Positions 25,210 to 38,538 of a stretch of DNA of 64,000 nucleotides are shown here, piece by piece. Numbering within the stretch: the first letter of the stretch is position 1; each line of letters begins with the position of its first letter. The stretch covers positions 27,865,501 through 27,929,500 of the forward strand of contig NC_079878.1 in the NCBI RefSeq assembly GCF_029227915.1, read 5' to 3'. Source of the stretch: Hydractinia symbiolongicarpus (taxonomy: Eukaryota; Cnidaria; Hydrozoa; Anthoathecata; Hydractiniidae). The notes under the pieces were generated by a model. The model had not been told where the DNA came from. It did not search any database and saw nothing but the letters and a program-made list of their open reading frames with translations. A program made the position numbers and the translations under genes.

Positions 25210-27049
25210 TACTAAGTTATATCGCTTTAAACAGTGAAGCGATTGACTGTGGGACTTAATTGAACTAACTTTGGACTGTGACCTGATCAATGTGATAAAT
25301 GAGACAATTGGACTCCGAGAAAAAAATTCTTCCTAACTTGACATGATTGCCGCAACTCAGCGATTACACTGGCCACTGTGGTAGCGCTTCATTTAAAAAC
25401 TTAGATAAATAAGTCATTCTTTACTGCGGGACCAGCCCTGGCCGTTAGCACGCGCTGAAGAAATAGAGGCATTCTTAAAAGCTACATTTCATTGACCTCT
25501 TGGCGGTATCAGTCCGTTTGAGTTACAATGGTTGGGTCACATATTCGTACCAACAGGTATTTAGCGATATTTTTCTGATATTATTAGGTTGCATCGCTTT
25601 TAACAGTGAAACGACTGACTGTGGGACTTAATTGAACTAAATTTGGACTGTTAACTGATAAATGTGATAAATGAGATAATTGGACCCCAAGAAATAACAT
25701 TCTTCTGAATTTGACGTGATTGCTGTAATTCAGCAATTACACTGGGCGCTGTGGTAGTGCTTCTTTTAAAAACTTAGATAAATAAGTCATTTTTTACTGT
25801 GGGACCAATCCTAGCCGTTATCGCACGCTGAAGAATTAGTGGCACGTATAAAATCTACATTTCATTGACTTTTTAACGGTGTCAGTCCGTTTGAGTTACA
25901 ACGGTTGCATCACATATTCGTCCGCACATGTATATAGGGATAATTTTCTGATATTACTAGGTTGTATCGCTTTTAACAGTGAAACGATTGACTGTGGGAC
26001 TTAAATGAACTGATTCTAGACTGTGACCTTAAAAATGTGATAAATGAGATAATTGGAGTCCAAGAAATAACATTCTTCTTAACTTGCCATGATTACACTG
26101 GGCGCTGTGGTAGCGCTTCATTTAAAAATTTAGATAAATAAGTGATTTTTTAATGTGGGACCAATCCTAGCGCGTACTGAAGAAATAGAGACAGTTTCAA
26201 ATACCACATTTCATTGACTTTTTAACGGTCTCAGTCCGCTTTAACTACAACAGTTGCGTCACATATTCGTACCAACATGTATTTAGCAATTTTTTTCCGA
26301 TATTACTAAGTTGTACTTGCTTTCAACAGTGAAACGATTGACTGTGGGACTTAATTGAACTGATTTTGGACTGTGACCTTATAAATGTGATAAGTGAGAC
26401 AATTGGACTGCAAGAAATAACATTCTTCTCAATTTCACATGATTGCCAGAACTCAGTGATTACAATGGGCGTTGGGGTAGCGCTTTATTTAAAAATGTAG
26501 ATAAATAAGTCATTTTGTACTGTCGGACGAATCGTAGTCGTTAAGACGCGTTGAAGAAATAGAGACAGTTTCAAAAACTAAATTTCAATAATTTTCTAAC
26601 AGTATCCGTCCTTCTGAGTTACAACGTTTGTGTCACATATTTGTACCAACATGTATTTAGCGATATTTTTCTGACATTTCTAGGTTGCATCACTTTTAAC
26701 AATGAAACGATTGACTGTGGGACTTAATTGAACTAACTTTGGACTGTGACCTGATAAATGTGATAAATGAGACAATTGAACTCCAAGAAATTACATGCTT
26801 CTTAATTTGACGTGATTGCCGGAACTCAGCGACTACACTGGGCGCTGCGGTAGCGCTTCATTTCAAAATTTAGATTAATAAGTCAATTTTCACTGTGGGA
26901 CCAGTCCTAGCCGTTTTGCGCGCTGAAGAAATAGCGACAGTTTCAAAAACTACATTTCATTGACTTACTAACGGTGTCAGTCCGTCTCAGTTACAACGGT
27001 TGGGTCACATATTCGTAACAACATGTATTTAGCGATATTTTTATGATAT
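25210..27049 (+). repeat. Satellite units including a first copy of the 1096-bp HOR
   Basis: Starts are 25210, 25582, 25955, 26304 and 26678. 25955 (349 bp), 26304 (374 bp) and 26678 (372 bp) form a 1095-bp trimer that recurs at 30393 and 31489. Unit 25955 lacks the CCGCAACTCAGCG segment (GCCATGATTACACTGGG) and has CCTAGCGCGTACTG. Unit 25582 recurs at 27796 and 33331. Confidence 0.85.
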
Positions 27050-30000
27050 TACTAGGTTGCATTCTTTTTACCAGTGAAACGATTGCCTGTGGGACTTAAT
27101 TGAACTAACTTTGGACTGTGAGCTGATAAATGTGATGAATGAGACGATTGGAGTCTAAGAAATGACATTCTTCTTAATTTGACATGATTGCCGCAACTGA
27201 GCGATTACTCTGGGCGCTGTGGTAGTGCTTCATTTAAAAACTTAGATAAATAAGTCATTTTTTACCGTGGGACCAATCCTAGCCGTTATCGCACGGTGAA
27301 GAAATAGCGGCACGTTCAAAAACTACATTTCATTGACTTTTTAACGGTGTCAGTCCGTTTGAGTTACAACGGTTGCATATCATATTCGTCCCCACATGTA
27401 TTTAGCGATATTTTTCTGATATTACTAGGTTGCATCCCTTTTACCAGTGAAACGATTGACTGTGGGATTTAATTGAACTGATTCTAGACTGTGACCTTAT
27501 AAATGTGATAAATGAGATAATTGGAGTCCAAGAAATAACATTCTTCTTAACTTGACGTGATTGCCGCAACTCAGCGATTACACTGGGCACTGTGGTAGCG
27601 CTTCATTTAAAAACTTAGATAAATAGGTCATTCTTTACTGCGGGACCAGCCCTGGCCGTTAGCACGCGCTGAAGAAATAGAGGCATTCTTAAAAGCTACA
27701 TTTCATTGACCTCTTGGCGGTATCAGTCCGTTTGAGTTACAATGGTTGGGTCACATATTCGTACCAACAGGTATTTAGCGATATTTTTCTGATATTATTA
27801 GGTTGCATCGCTTTTAACAGTGAAACGACTGACTGTGGGACTTAATTGAACTAAATTTGGACTGTTAACTGATAAATGTGATAAATGAGATAATTGGACC
27901 CCAAGAAATAACATTCTTCTGAATTTGACGTGATTGCTGTAATTCAGCAATTACACTGGGCGCTGTGGTAGTGCTTCTTTTAAAAACTTAGATAAATAAG
28001 TCATTTTTTACTGTGGGACCAATCCTAGCCGTTATCGCACGCTGAAGAATTAGCGGCACGTATAAAATCTACATTTCATTGACTTTTTAACGGTGTCAGT
28101 CCGTTTGAGTTACAACGGTTGCATCACATATTCGTCCGCACATGTATATAGGGATAATTTTCTGATATTACTAGGTTGTATCGCTTTTAACAGTGAAACG
28201 ATTGACTGTGGCACTTAAATGAACTGATTTTGGACTGTGACCTTATAAATGCGATAAGTGAGACCATTGAATTCCAAGAAATAACATTCTTCTTAACTTG
28301 ACATGATTGCCGAAATTCAGCGATTACATGAGCGCTGTGGTAGCGCTTCATTTAAAAATTAAGATAAAAAAGTCATTTTTTACTGTGGAACCAATCCTAG
28401 CCGTTATCGCGCGCTGAAAAAATAGAGAAACTTTCGAAAACTACATTTCAATGAACTTCTAACGGTATCAGTCCGTTTGAGTTACAACGGTTGCATGACA
28501 TATTCGTCCCCACATGTATTTAGCGATATTTTTCTGATATTACTAGGTTGCATCCCTTTTACCAGTGAAACGATTGACTGTGGGAATTAATTGAACTGAT
28601 TCTAGACTGTGACCTTATAAATGTGATAAATGAGATAATTGGAGTCCAAGAAATAACATTCTTCTTAACTTGACATGATTGCTGCAACCCAGCGATTACA
28701 CTGGGCGCTGTGGTAGCGCTTCAATTGAAAACTTACATAAATAAGTCATTCTTTACTGTGGGACCAATCCTAGCCGTTATCGCACGCTGAAGAAATAGCG
28801 ACACGTTCAAAAACTACATTTCATTGACTTTTTAACGGTGTCAGTCCGTTTGAGTTACAACGGTTGGGTCAAATATTCGTACCAACAGGTATTTAGCGAT
28901 ATTTTTCTGATTTTATTAGGTTACATCGCTTTTAACAGTGAAACGACTGACTGTGTTACTTAATTGAACTAACTTTGGACTGTTAACTGATAAATGTGAT
29001 AAATGAGATAATTGGACCCCAAGAAATAACATTCTTCTGAATTTGACGTGATTGCTGTAGTTCAGCGATTACACTGGGCGCTGTGGTAGTGCTTCATTTA
29101 GAAACTTAGATAAATAAGTCATTTTTTACACTGGTACCAATCCTAGCCGTTATCGCACGCTGAAGAAATAGCGGCACGTCCAAAAAGTAGATTTCATTGA
29201 CTTTTTAACGGTGTCAGTCCGTTTGAGTTACAACGGTTGGGTCAAATATTCGTACCAACAGGTATTTACCGATTTTTTTCTGATATTACTATGTTGCATC
29301 GCTTTTAACAGTGAAACGACTGACTGTGGGACCTAATTGAACTAACTTTGGACTGTGACCTTATAAATGTGATAAATGAGACAATTGGACTCCAAGAAAT
29401 AGCATTCTTCTTAACTTGCCATGATTGCCGCAACTCAGCGATTACACTGGGCGCTGTAGTAGCGCTTCATTTAAAAACTTTGATAAATAAGTCATTCTTT
29501 ACTGATGGACCAACCCTGGCCGTTAGCACGCGCTGAAGAAATAGAGACATTCTCAAAAGCTACATTTCCTTGACCTCTTGGCGGTATCAATCCTTTTGAG
29601 TTACAACGGTTGCGTCACATATTCGTACAGTGATATTTTCGGATATTACTAAGTTATATCGCTTTAAACAGTGAAGCGATTGACTGTGGGACTTAATTGA
29701 ACTAACTTTGGACTGTGAGCTGATAAATGTGATAAATGAGACAATTGAAGTCCAAGAAATAACATTCTTCTTAATTTGACATGATTGCCGCAACTCAGCG
29801 ATTACACTGGGCGCTGTGGTAGTGCTTCAATTAAAAACTTAGATAAATAAGTCATTTTTTACTGTGGGACCAATCCTAGCCGTTATCGCACGCTGAAGAA
29901 ATAGCGGCACGTTCAAAAACTACATTTCATTGACTTTTTAACGGTGTCAGTCCGTTTGAGTTACAACGGTTGCATCACATATTCGTCCCCACATGTATAT

Positions 30001-30392
30001 AGGGATAATTTTCTGATATTACTAGGTTGTATCGCTTTTAACAGTGAAACGATTGACTGTGGGACTTAATTGAACTGATTCTAGACTGTGACCTTATAAA
30101 TGTGATAAATGAGATAATTGGAGTCCAAGAAATAACATTCTTCTTAACTTGACATGATTGCCGCAACTCAGCGAATACACTGGGCGCTGTGGTAGCGCTT
30201 CATTTAAAAACTTAGATAAATAAGTCATTCTTTACTGTGGGACCAATCCTAGCCGTTATCGCACGCTGAAGAAATAGCGACACGTTCAAAAACTTCATTT
30301 CATTGACTTTTCAACGGTGTCAGTCCGTTTGAGGTACAACGGTTGGGTCAAATATTCGTACCAACAGGTATTTACCGATTTTTTTCTGATAT
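27050..30392 (+). repeat. Nine ordinary satellite units
   Basis: Starts are 27050, 27423, 27796, 28169, 28541, 28914, 29287 (360 bp), 29647 and 30020. 27050-28168 is closely repeated at 32585-33703 (offset 5535), and 28541 at 34273 (offset 5732). Unit 28169 begins as a composite but lacks the duplicated segment, like 21865. Nothing but satellite is seen. Confidence 0.85.
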
Positions 30393-32584
30393 TACTATGT
30401 TGCATCGCTTTTAACAGTGAAACGACTGACTGTGGGACCTAATTGAACTAACTTTGGACTGTGACCTGACAAATGTGATAAATGAGACAATTGGACTGTA
30501 AGAAATAACATTCTTCTTAACTTGCCATGATTACACTGGGCGCTGTGGTAGCGCTTCATTTAAAAATTTAGATAAATAAGTGATTTTTTACTGTGGGACC
30601 AATCCTAGCGCGTACTGAAGAAATAGAGACAGTTTCAAATACCACATTTCATTGACTTTTTAACGGTCTCAGTCCGCTTTAACTACAACAGTTGCGTCAC
30701 ATATTCGTACCAACATGTATTTAGCAATTTTTTTCCGATATTACTAAGTTGTACTTGCTTTCAACAGTGAAACGATTGACTGTGGGACTTAATTGAACTG
30801 ATTTTGGACTGTGACCTTATAAATGTGATAAGTGAGACAATTGGACTGCAAGAAATAACATTCTTCTTAATTTGACATGATTGCCAGAACTCAGTGATTA
30901 CAATGGGCGTTGGGGTAGCGCTTTATTTAAAAATGTAGATAAATAAGTCATTTTGTACTGTCGGACGAATCGTAGTCGTTAGGACGCGTTGAAGAAATAG
31001 AGACAGTTTCAAAAACTAAATTTCAATAATTCTCTAACAGTATCAGTCCTTCTGAGTTACAACGTTTGTGTCACATATTTGTACCAACATGTATTTAGCG
31101 ATATCTTTCTGAAATTTCTAGGTTGCATCACTTTTTACAATGAAACGATTGACTGTGGGACTTAATTGAACTAACTTTGGACTGTGACCTGATAAATGTG
31201 ATAAATGAGACAATTGAACTCCAAGAAATTACATGCTTCTTAATTTGACGTGATTGCCGGAACTCAGCGTCTACACTGGGCGCTGCGGTAGCGCTTCATT
31301 TCAAAATTTAGATTAATAAGTCAATTTTCATTGTGGGACCAGTCCTAGCCGTTATCGCGCGCTGAAGAAATAGCGACAGTTTCAAAAACTACATTTCATT
31401 GACTTACTAACGGTATCAGTCCGTCTCAGTTACAACGGTTGGGTCACATATTCGTAACAACATGTATTTAGCGATTTTTTTCTGATATTACTATGTTGCA
31501 TCGCTTTTAACAGTGAAACGACTGACTGTGGGACCTAATTGAACTAACTTTGGACTGTGACCTGACAAATGTGATAAATGAGACAATTGGACTGTAAGAA
31601 ATAACATTCTTCTTAACTTGCCATGATTACACTGGGCGCTGTGGTAGCGCTTCATTTAAAAATTTAGATAAATAAGTGATTTTTTACTGTGGGACCAATC
31701 CTAGCGCGTACTGAAGAAATAGAGACAGTTTCAAATACCACATTTCATTGACTTTTTAACGGTCTCAGTCCGCTTTAACTACAACAGTTGCGTCACATAT
31801 TCGTACCAACATGTATTTAGCAATTTTTTTCCGATATTACTAAGTTGTACTTGCTTTCAACAGTGAAACGATTGACTGTGGGACTTAATTGAACTGATTT
31901 TGGACTGTGACCTTATAAATGTGATAAGTGAGACAATTGGACTGCAAGAAATAACATTCTTCTTAATTTGACATGATTGCCAGAACTCAGTGATTACAAT
32001 GGGCGTTGGGGTAGCGCTTTATTTAAAAATGTAGATAAATAAGTCATTTTGTACTGTCGGACGAATCGTAGTCGTTAGGACGCGTTGAAGAAATAGAGAC
32101 AGTTTCAAAAACTAAATTTCAATAATTCTCTAACAGTATCAGTCCTTCTGAGTTACAACGTTTGTGTCACATATTTGTACCAACATGTATTTAGCGATAT
32201 CTTTCTGATATTACTAGGTTGCATCACTTTTTACAATGAAACGATTGACTGTGGGACTTAATTGAACTAACTTTGGACTGTGACCTGATAAATGTGATAA
32301 ATGAGACAATTGAACTCCAAGAAATTACATGCTTCTTAATTTGACGTGATTGCCGGAACTCAGCGTCTACACTGGGCGCTGCGGTAGCGCTTCATTTCAA
32401 AATTTAGATTAATAAGTCAATTTTCATTGTGGGACCAGTCCTAGCCGTTATCGCGCGCTGAAGAAATAGCGACAGTTTCAAAAACTACATTTCATTGACT
32501 TACTAACGGTATCAGTCCGTCTCAGTTACAACGGTTGGGTCACATATTCGTAACAACATGTATTTAGCGATATTTTTATGATAT
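30393..32584 (+). repeat. 3-unit HOR, 1096 bp, two tandem copies
   Basis: Starts 30393, 30742, 31116 and 31489, 31838, 32212 give identical unit lengths 349 + 374 + 373. The two copies share private variants such as GACCTGACAAATGTG, GGACTGTAAG, TTGTACTTGCTTTC and CGATATCTTTCTG, with very few differences by eye. The match implies a recent tandem duplication of the trimer first seen at 25955. Confidence 0.9.
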
Positions 32585-35018
32585 TACTAGGTTGCATTCT
32601 TTTTACCAGTGAAACGATTGCCTGTGGGACTTAATTGAACTAACTTTGGACTGTGAGCTGATAAATGTGATGAATGAGACGATTGGAGTCCAAGAAATAA
32701 CATTCTTCTTAATTTGACATGATTGCCGCAACTGAGCGATAACACTGGGCGCTGGGGTAGTGCTTCATTTAAAAACTTAGATAAATAAGTCATTTTTTAC
32801 CGTGGGACCAATCCTAGCCGTTATCGCACGGTGAAGAAATAGCGGCACGTTCAAAAACTACATTTCATTGACTTTTTAACGGTGTCAGTCCGTTTGAGTT
32901 ACAACGGTTGCATATCATATTCGTCCCCACATGTATTTAGCGATATTTTTCTGATATTACTAAGTTGCATCCCTTTTACCAGTGAAACGATTGACTGTGG
33001 GATTTAATTGAACTGATTCTAGACTGTGACCTTATAAATGTGATAAATGAGATAATTGGAGTCCAAGAAATAACATTCTTCTTAACTTGACATGATTGCC
33101 GCAACTCAGCGATTACACTGGGCGCTGTGGTAGCGCTTCATTTAAAAACTTAGATAAATAAGTCATTCTTTACTGCGGGACCAGCCCTGGCCGTTAGCAC
33201 GTGCTGAAGAAATAGAGACATTCTTAAAAGCTACATTTCATTGACCTCTTGTCGGTATCAGTCCGTTTGAGTTACAATGGTTGGGTCACATATTCGTACC
33301 AACAGGTATTTAGCGATATTTTTCTGATATTATTAGGTTGCATCGCTTTTAACAGTGAAACGACTGACTGTGGGACTTAATTGAACTAAATTTGGACTGT
33401 TAACTGATAAATGTGATAAATGAGATAATTGGACCCCCAGGAATAACATTCTTCTGAATTTGACGTGATTGCTGTAATTCAGCGATTACACTGGGCGCTG
33501 TGGTAGTGCTTCTTTTAAAAACTTAGATAAATAAGTCATTTTTTACTGTGGGACCAATCCTAGCCGTTATCGCACGCTGAAGAATTAGCGGCACGTATAA
33601 AATCTACATTTCATTGACTTTTTAACGGTGTCAGTCCGTTTGAGTTACAACGGTTGCATCACATATTCGTCCGCACATGTATATAGGGATAATTTTCTGA
33701 TATTACTAGGTTGTATCGCTTTTAACAGTGAAACGATTGACTGTGGCACTTAAATGAACTGATTTTGGACTGTGACCTTATAAATGCGATAAGTGAGACC
33801 ATTGAATTCCAAGAAATAACATTCTTCTTAACTTGACATGATTGCCGAAATTCAGCGATTACATGGGCGCTGTGGTAGCGCTTCATTTAAAAATTAAGAT
33901 AAAAAAGTCATTTTTTACTGTGGGACAAATCCTAGGCGTTAGCGCGCGCTGAAGAAATACAGACAGTTTCAAATACTACATTTCAATGACTTTCTAACAG
34001 AATCAGTCTGTTTGAGTGACATCGGTTCCGTCACATATTGCCGGAACTCAGCGATTACACTGGGCGCTATGGTAGCGCTTCATTTAAAAATTTAAGTAAA
34101 TAAGTCATTTTTTACTGTGGAACCAATCCTAGCCGTTATCGCGCGCTGAAAAAATAGAGGAACTTTCGAAAACTACATTTCAATGAACTTCTAACGGTAT
34201 CAGTCCGTTTGAGTTACAACGGTTGCATGACATATTCGTCCCCACATGTATTTAGCGATATTTTTCTGATATTACTAGGTTGCATCCCTTTTACCAGTGA
34301 AACGATTGACTGTGGGAATTAATTGAACTGATTCTAGACTGTGACCTTATAAATGTGATAAATGAGATAATTGGAGTCCAAGAAATAACATTCTTCTTAA
34401 CTTGACATGATTGCCGCCACTCAGCGATTACACTGGGCGCTGTGGTAGCCCTTTAATTGAAAACTTACATAAATAAGTCATTTTTTACTGTGGGACCAAT
34501 CCTAGCCGTTATCGCACGCTGAAGAAATAGCGACACGTTCAAAAACTACATTTCATTGACTTTTTAACGGTGTCAGTCCGTTTGAGTTACAACGGTTGGG
34601 TCAAATATTCGTACCAACAGGTATTTAGCGATATTTTTCTGATATTATTAGGTTACATCGCTTTTAACAGTGAAACGACTGACTGTGGGACTTAATTGAA
34701 CTAACTTTGGACTGTTAACTGACAAATGTGATAAATGAGATAATTGGATCCCAAGAAATAACATTCTTCTGAATTTGACGTGATTGCTGTAATTCAGCGA
34801 TTACACTGGGCGCTGCGGTAGTGCTTCTTTTAAAAACTTAGATAAATAAGTCATTTATTACTGTGGGACCAATCCTAGCCGTTATCGCACGCTGAAGAAT
34901 TAGCGGCACGTTTAAAATCTACATTTCATTGACTTTTTAACGGTGTCAGTCCGTTTGAGTTACAACGGTTGCATCACATATTCGTCCGCACATGTATATA
35001 GGGATAATTTTCTGACAT
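32585..35018 (+). repeat. Satellite units copying 27050-28168, plus one composite
   Basis: Starts are 32585, 32958, 33331, 33704 (composite, 569 bp), 34273 and 34646. The first three are near copies of 27050, 27423 and 27796. The composite follows exactly where the block at 28169 has only a collapsed, plain-length unit. Confidence 0.85.
33704..34272 (+). repeat. Composite 1.5x unit, 569 bp
   Basis: Standard junction CATATT/GCCGGAACTCAGCG, with the long forms ACATGGGCGC and GTTAGCGCGCGCTG. The collapsed homologue at 28169-28540 shares its first 150 bp or so and its last part but lacks the extra segment. Confidence 0.9.
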
Positions 35019-37230
35019 TACTAGGTTGTATCGCTTTAAACAGTGGAACGATTGACTGTGGCACTTAAATGAACTGATTTTGGACTGTGACCTTATAAAT
35101 GCGATAAGTGAGACCATTGAATTCCAAGAAATAACATTCTTCTTAACTTGACATGATTGCCGAAATTCAGCGGTAGCGCTTCATTTAAAAATTAAGATAA
35201 AAAAGTCATTTTTTACTGTGGGACCAATCCTAGCGCGTACTGAAGAAATAGAGACAGTTTCAAATACCACATTTCATTGACTTTTTAACGGTCTCAGTCC
35301 GCTTTAACTACAACAGTTGCGTCACATATTCGTACCAACATGTATTTAGCAATTTTTTTCCGATATTACTAAGCTGTACTTGCTTTCAACAGTGAAACGA
35401 TTGACTGTGGGACTTAATTGAACTGATTTTGGACTGTGACCTTATAAATGTGATAAGTGAGACAATTGGACTGCAAGAAATAATATGCTTCTTAACTCAA
35501 CATGATTGCCGGAACTCAGCGATTACACTGGACCCTGTGGTAGCGCTTCATTTAAAAATTTAAGTAAATAAGTCATTTTTTACTGTGGAACCAATCCTAG
35601 CCGTTATCGCGCGCTGAAAAAATAGAGAAAGTTTCGAAAACTACATTTCAATGAACTTCTAACGGTATCAGTCCGTTTGAGTTACAACGGTTGCATGACA
35701 TATTCGTCCCCACATGTGCTTAGCGATATTTTTCTGATATTACTAGGTTGCTTCCCTTTTACCAGTGAAACGATTGACTGTGGGACTTAATTGAACTGAT
35801 TTTGGACTTTGACTTCATAAATTTTAAAAATGAGACAATTGGACCCAAGAAATAACATTCTTCTTAATTTGACATGATTGCTGGCATTTACCAATTACAC
35901 TGGGCGCTGTTGTAGCGTTCATTTAAAAACTTAGATAAATAAGTAATTTTGTACTGTGGGACCAATCCTAGCCGTTATCGCGCGCTGAAAAAATAGAGAC
36001 ACTTACGAAAACTGTTTTATAATGAATTTCTAACGGTATCACTCCGCTTGAGTTACAACGGTTGGGTCACATATTCGTAACAACATGTATTTAGCGATAT
36101 TTTTCTGATATTACTAGGTTGCATCCCTTTTACCAGTGAAACGATTGCCTGTGGGACTTAATTGAACTAACTTTGGACTGTGAGCTGATAAATGTGATGA
36201 ATGAGACGATTGGAGTCCAAGAAATAACATTCTTCTTAATTTGACATGATTGCCGCAACTCAGCGATTACACTGGGCGCTGTGGTAGTGCTTCATTTAAA
36301 AACTTAGATAAATAAGTCATTTTTTACCGTGGGACCAATCCTAGCCGTTATCGCACGCTGAAGAAATAGCGGCACGTTCAAAACTACATTTTATTGACTT
36401 TTTAACGGTGTCAGTCCGTTTGAGTTACAACGGTTGCATCTCATATTCGTCCCCACATGTATATAGGGATAATTTTCTGATATTACTAGGTTGTATCGCT
36501 TTTAACAGTGAAACGATTGACTGTGGGACTTAATTGAACTGATTCTAGACTGTGACCTTATAAATGTGATGAATGAGACGATTGGAGTCCAAGAAATAAC
36601 ATTCTTCTTAATTTGACATGATTGCCGCAACTCAGCGATTACACTGGGCGCTGTGGTAGTGCTTCATTTAAAAACTTAGATAAATAAGTCATTTTTTACC
36701 GTGGGACCAATCCTAGCCGTTATCGCACGCTGAAGAAATAGCAGCACGTTCACAAACTACATTTCATTGACTTTTTAACGGTGTCAGTCCGTTTGAGTTA
36801 CAACGGTTGCATATCATATTCGTCCCCACATGTATATAGGGATAATTTTCTGATATTACTAGGTTGTATCGCTTTTAATAGTGAAACGATTGACTGTGGG
36901 ACTTAATTGAACTGATGCTATACTGTGACCTTGTAAATGTTATAATTGAGATAATTGGAGTCCAAGAAATAACATTCTTCTTAACTGGACGTGATTGCTG
37001 GAATTCAGCGATTACACTGGGCGCTGTGGTAGTGCTTCTTTTAAAAACTTAGATAAATAAGTCATTTTTTACTGTGGGACCAAACCTAGCCGTTATCGCA
37101 CGCTGAAGAAATAGCGGCACGTTTAAAAAACTACATTTCATTGACTTTTTAACGGTGTCAGTCCGTTTGAGTTACAACGGTTGCATCGCATATTCCTCCG
37201 CACATGTATATAGGGATAATTTTCTGATAA
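35019..37230 (+). repeat. Satellite units leading to the inversion
   Basis: Starts are 35019 (348 bp), 35367, 35741, 36112, 36484 and 36857. Unit 35019 has a deletion at ATTCAGCGGTAGCGC that removes most of dyad I, and it then joins the CCTAGCGCGTACTG type. From about 36506 the sequence is mirrored on the right arm. Unit 36857 is recombinant: its first 130 bp match the reverse complement of 40470-40601, and the rest matches 38539-38781. Confidence 0.83.
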
Positions 37231-37692
37231 TAATAGGTTGTATCGCTTTTAACAGTGAAACGATTGACTGTGGCACTTAAATGAACTGATTTTGGACTGT
37301 GACCTTATAAATGCGATAAGTGAGACCATTTAATTCCAAGAAATAACATTCTTCTTAACTTGACATGATTGCCAAAATTCAGCGATTACATGGGCGCTGT
37401 GGTAGCGCTTCATTTAAAAATTCAGATAAAAAAGTCATTTTTTACTGTGGGATAAATCCTAGGCGTTAGGGCGCGCTGGAGAAATACAGACAGTTTCAAA
37501 TACTACATTTCAATGACTTTCTAACAGTATCAATCTGTTTGAGTGACATCGGTTCCGTCACATATTGCCGGAACTCAGCGATTACACTGGGCGCTGTGGT
37601 AAAGCTTCATTTAAAAATTTAAGTAAATAAGTCATTTTTTACTGTGGAACCAATCCTAGCCGTTATCGCGCGCTGAAAAAATAGAGAAAGTT
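37231..37692 (+). repeat. Composite unit truncated by the inversion
   Basis: The boundary is TAATAGG rather than TACTAGG. The composite junction CATATT/GCCGGAACTC is at about 37565. The unit stops after GAGAAAGTT, where the normal continuation would be TCGAAAAC. Its mirror is 38077-38538, also 462 bp, including the rare GGTAAAGCTTC variant. Confidence 0.9.
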
Positions 37693-37695
37693 GTG
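37690..37695. other. Orientation switch (inversion breakpoint)
   Basis: Left text GAGAAAGTT (as in unit 35367 near 35635) is joined to TGTGGTTTTTGAGCC, which matches the reverse-orientation unit at about 62160. Only one T is shared at the join. Upstream units are all +, downstream all -. It may be a true inverted duplication or an assembly join between opposite arrays. Confidence 0.9.
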
Positions 37696-37969
37696 GTTTT
37701 TGAGCCTGTCGCTATATCTTCAGCGTGCGATAACGGCTAGGATTGGTCCCACTATAAGAAATGACTTATTTATCTAAGTTTTTAAATGAAGCGCTACCAC
37801 AGCGCCCAGTGTAATCGCTGAGTTGCGACAATCATGTCAAATTAAGAAGAATGTTATTTCTTGGACTCCAATCGTCTCATTCATCACATTTATCAGGTCA
37901 CAGTCCGAAGTTAGTTCAATTAAGTCCCACAGTCAATCGTTTCACTGGTAAAAGGGAAGCAACCTAGTA
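37693..37969 (-). repeat. Partial unit forming most of the inverted-repeat spacer
   Basis: It begins inside a unit at GTGGTTTTTGAGCCTGTCGC and ends at the boundary AACCTAGTA. The closest relative is 62160-62436 (offset 24467), which shares TTTGAGCCTGTCGCTATATC and GCGACAATCATG. Confidence 0.85.
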
Positions 37970-38538
37970 ATATCAGAAAAATATCGCTAAGCACATGTGG
38001 GGACGAATATGTCATGCAACCGTTGTAACTCAAACGGACTGATACCGTTAGAAGTTCATTGAAATGTAGTTTTCGAAACTTTCTCTATTTTTTCAGCGCG
38101 CGATAACGGCTAGGATTGGTTCCACAGTAAAAAATGACTTATTTACTTAAATTTTTAAATGAAGCTTTACCACAGCGCACAGTGTAATCGCTGAGTTCCG
38201 GCAATATGTGACGGAACCGATGTCACTCAAACAGATTGATACTGTTAGAAAGTCATTGAAATGTAGTATTTGAAACTGTCTGTATTTCTCCAGCGCGCCC
38301 TAACGCCTAGGATTTATCCCACAGTAAAAAATGAATTTTTTATCTGAATTTTTAAATGAAGCGCTACCACAGCGCCTATGTAATCGCTGAATTTTGGCAA
38401 TCATGTCAAGTTAAGAAGAATGTTATTTCTTGGAATTAAATGGTCTCACTTATCGCATTTATAAGGTCCCAGTCCAAAATCAGTTCATTTAAGTGCCACA
38501 GTCAATCGTTTTACTGTTAAAAGCGATACAACCTATTA
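37970..38538 (-). repeat. Composite 1.5x unit, 569 bp
   Basis: On this strand the junction reads GAGTTCCGGC/AATATGTG, the complement of the left-arm junction. It is the mirror partner of the truncated composite at 37231. Confidence 0.9.

Larger units (their letters stand above)
1..37692 (+). repeat. Left arm: satellite units in + orientation
   Basis: About 96 consecutive units read TACTAGG...CTGATAT on the + strand with no orientation change. Ten are full 566-569-bp composites and the last (from 37231) is a composite cut by the inversion. Most others are 371-374 bp. Exceptions are 360 bp (24850, 29287), 348-349 bp (25955, 30393, 31489, 35019) and 377 bp (24473). Units with the same diagnostic variants recur at fixed spacings, so the arm is a patchwork of higher-order repeats; these are listed separately. 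Confidence 0.96.
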
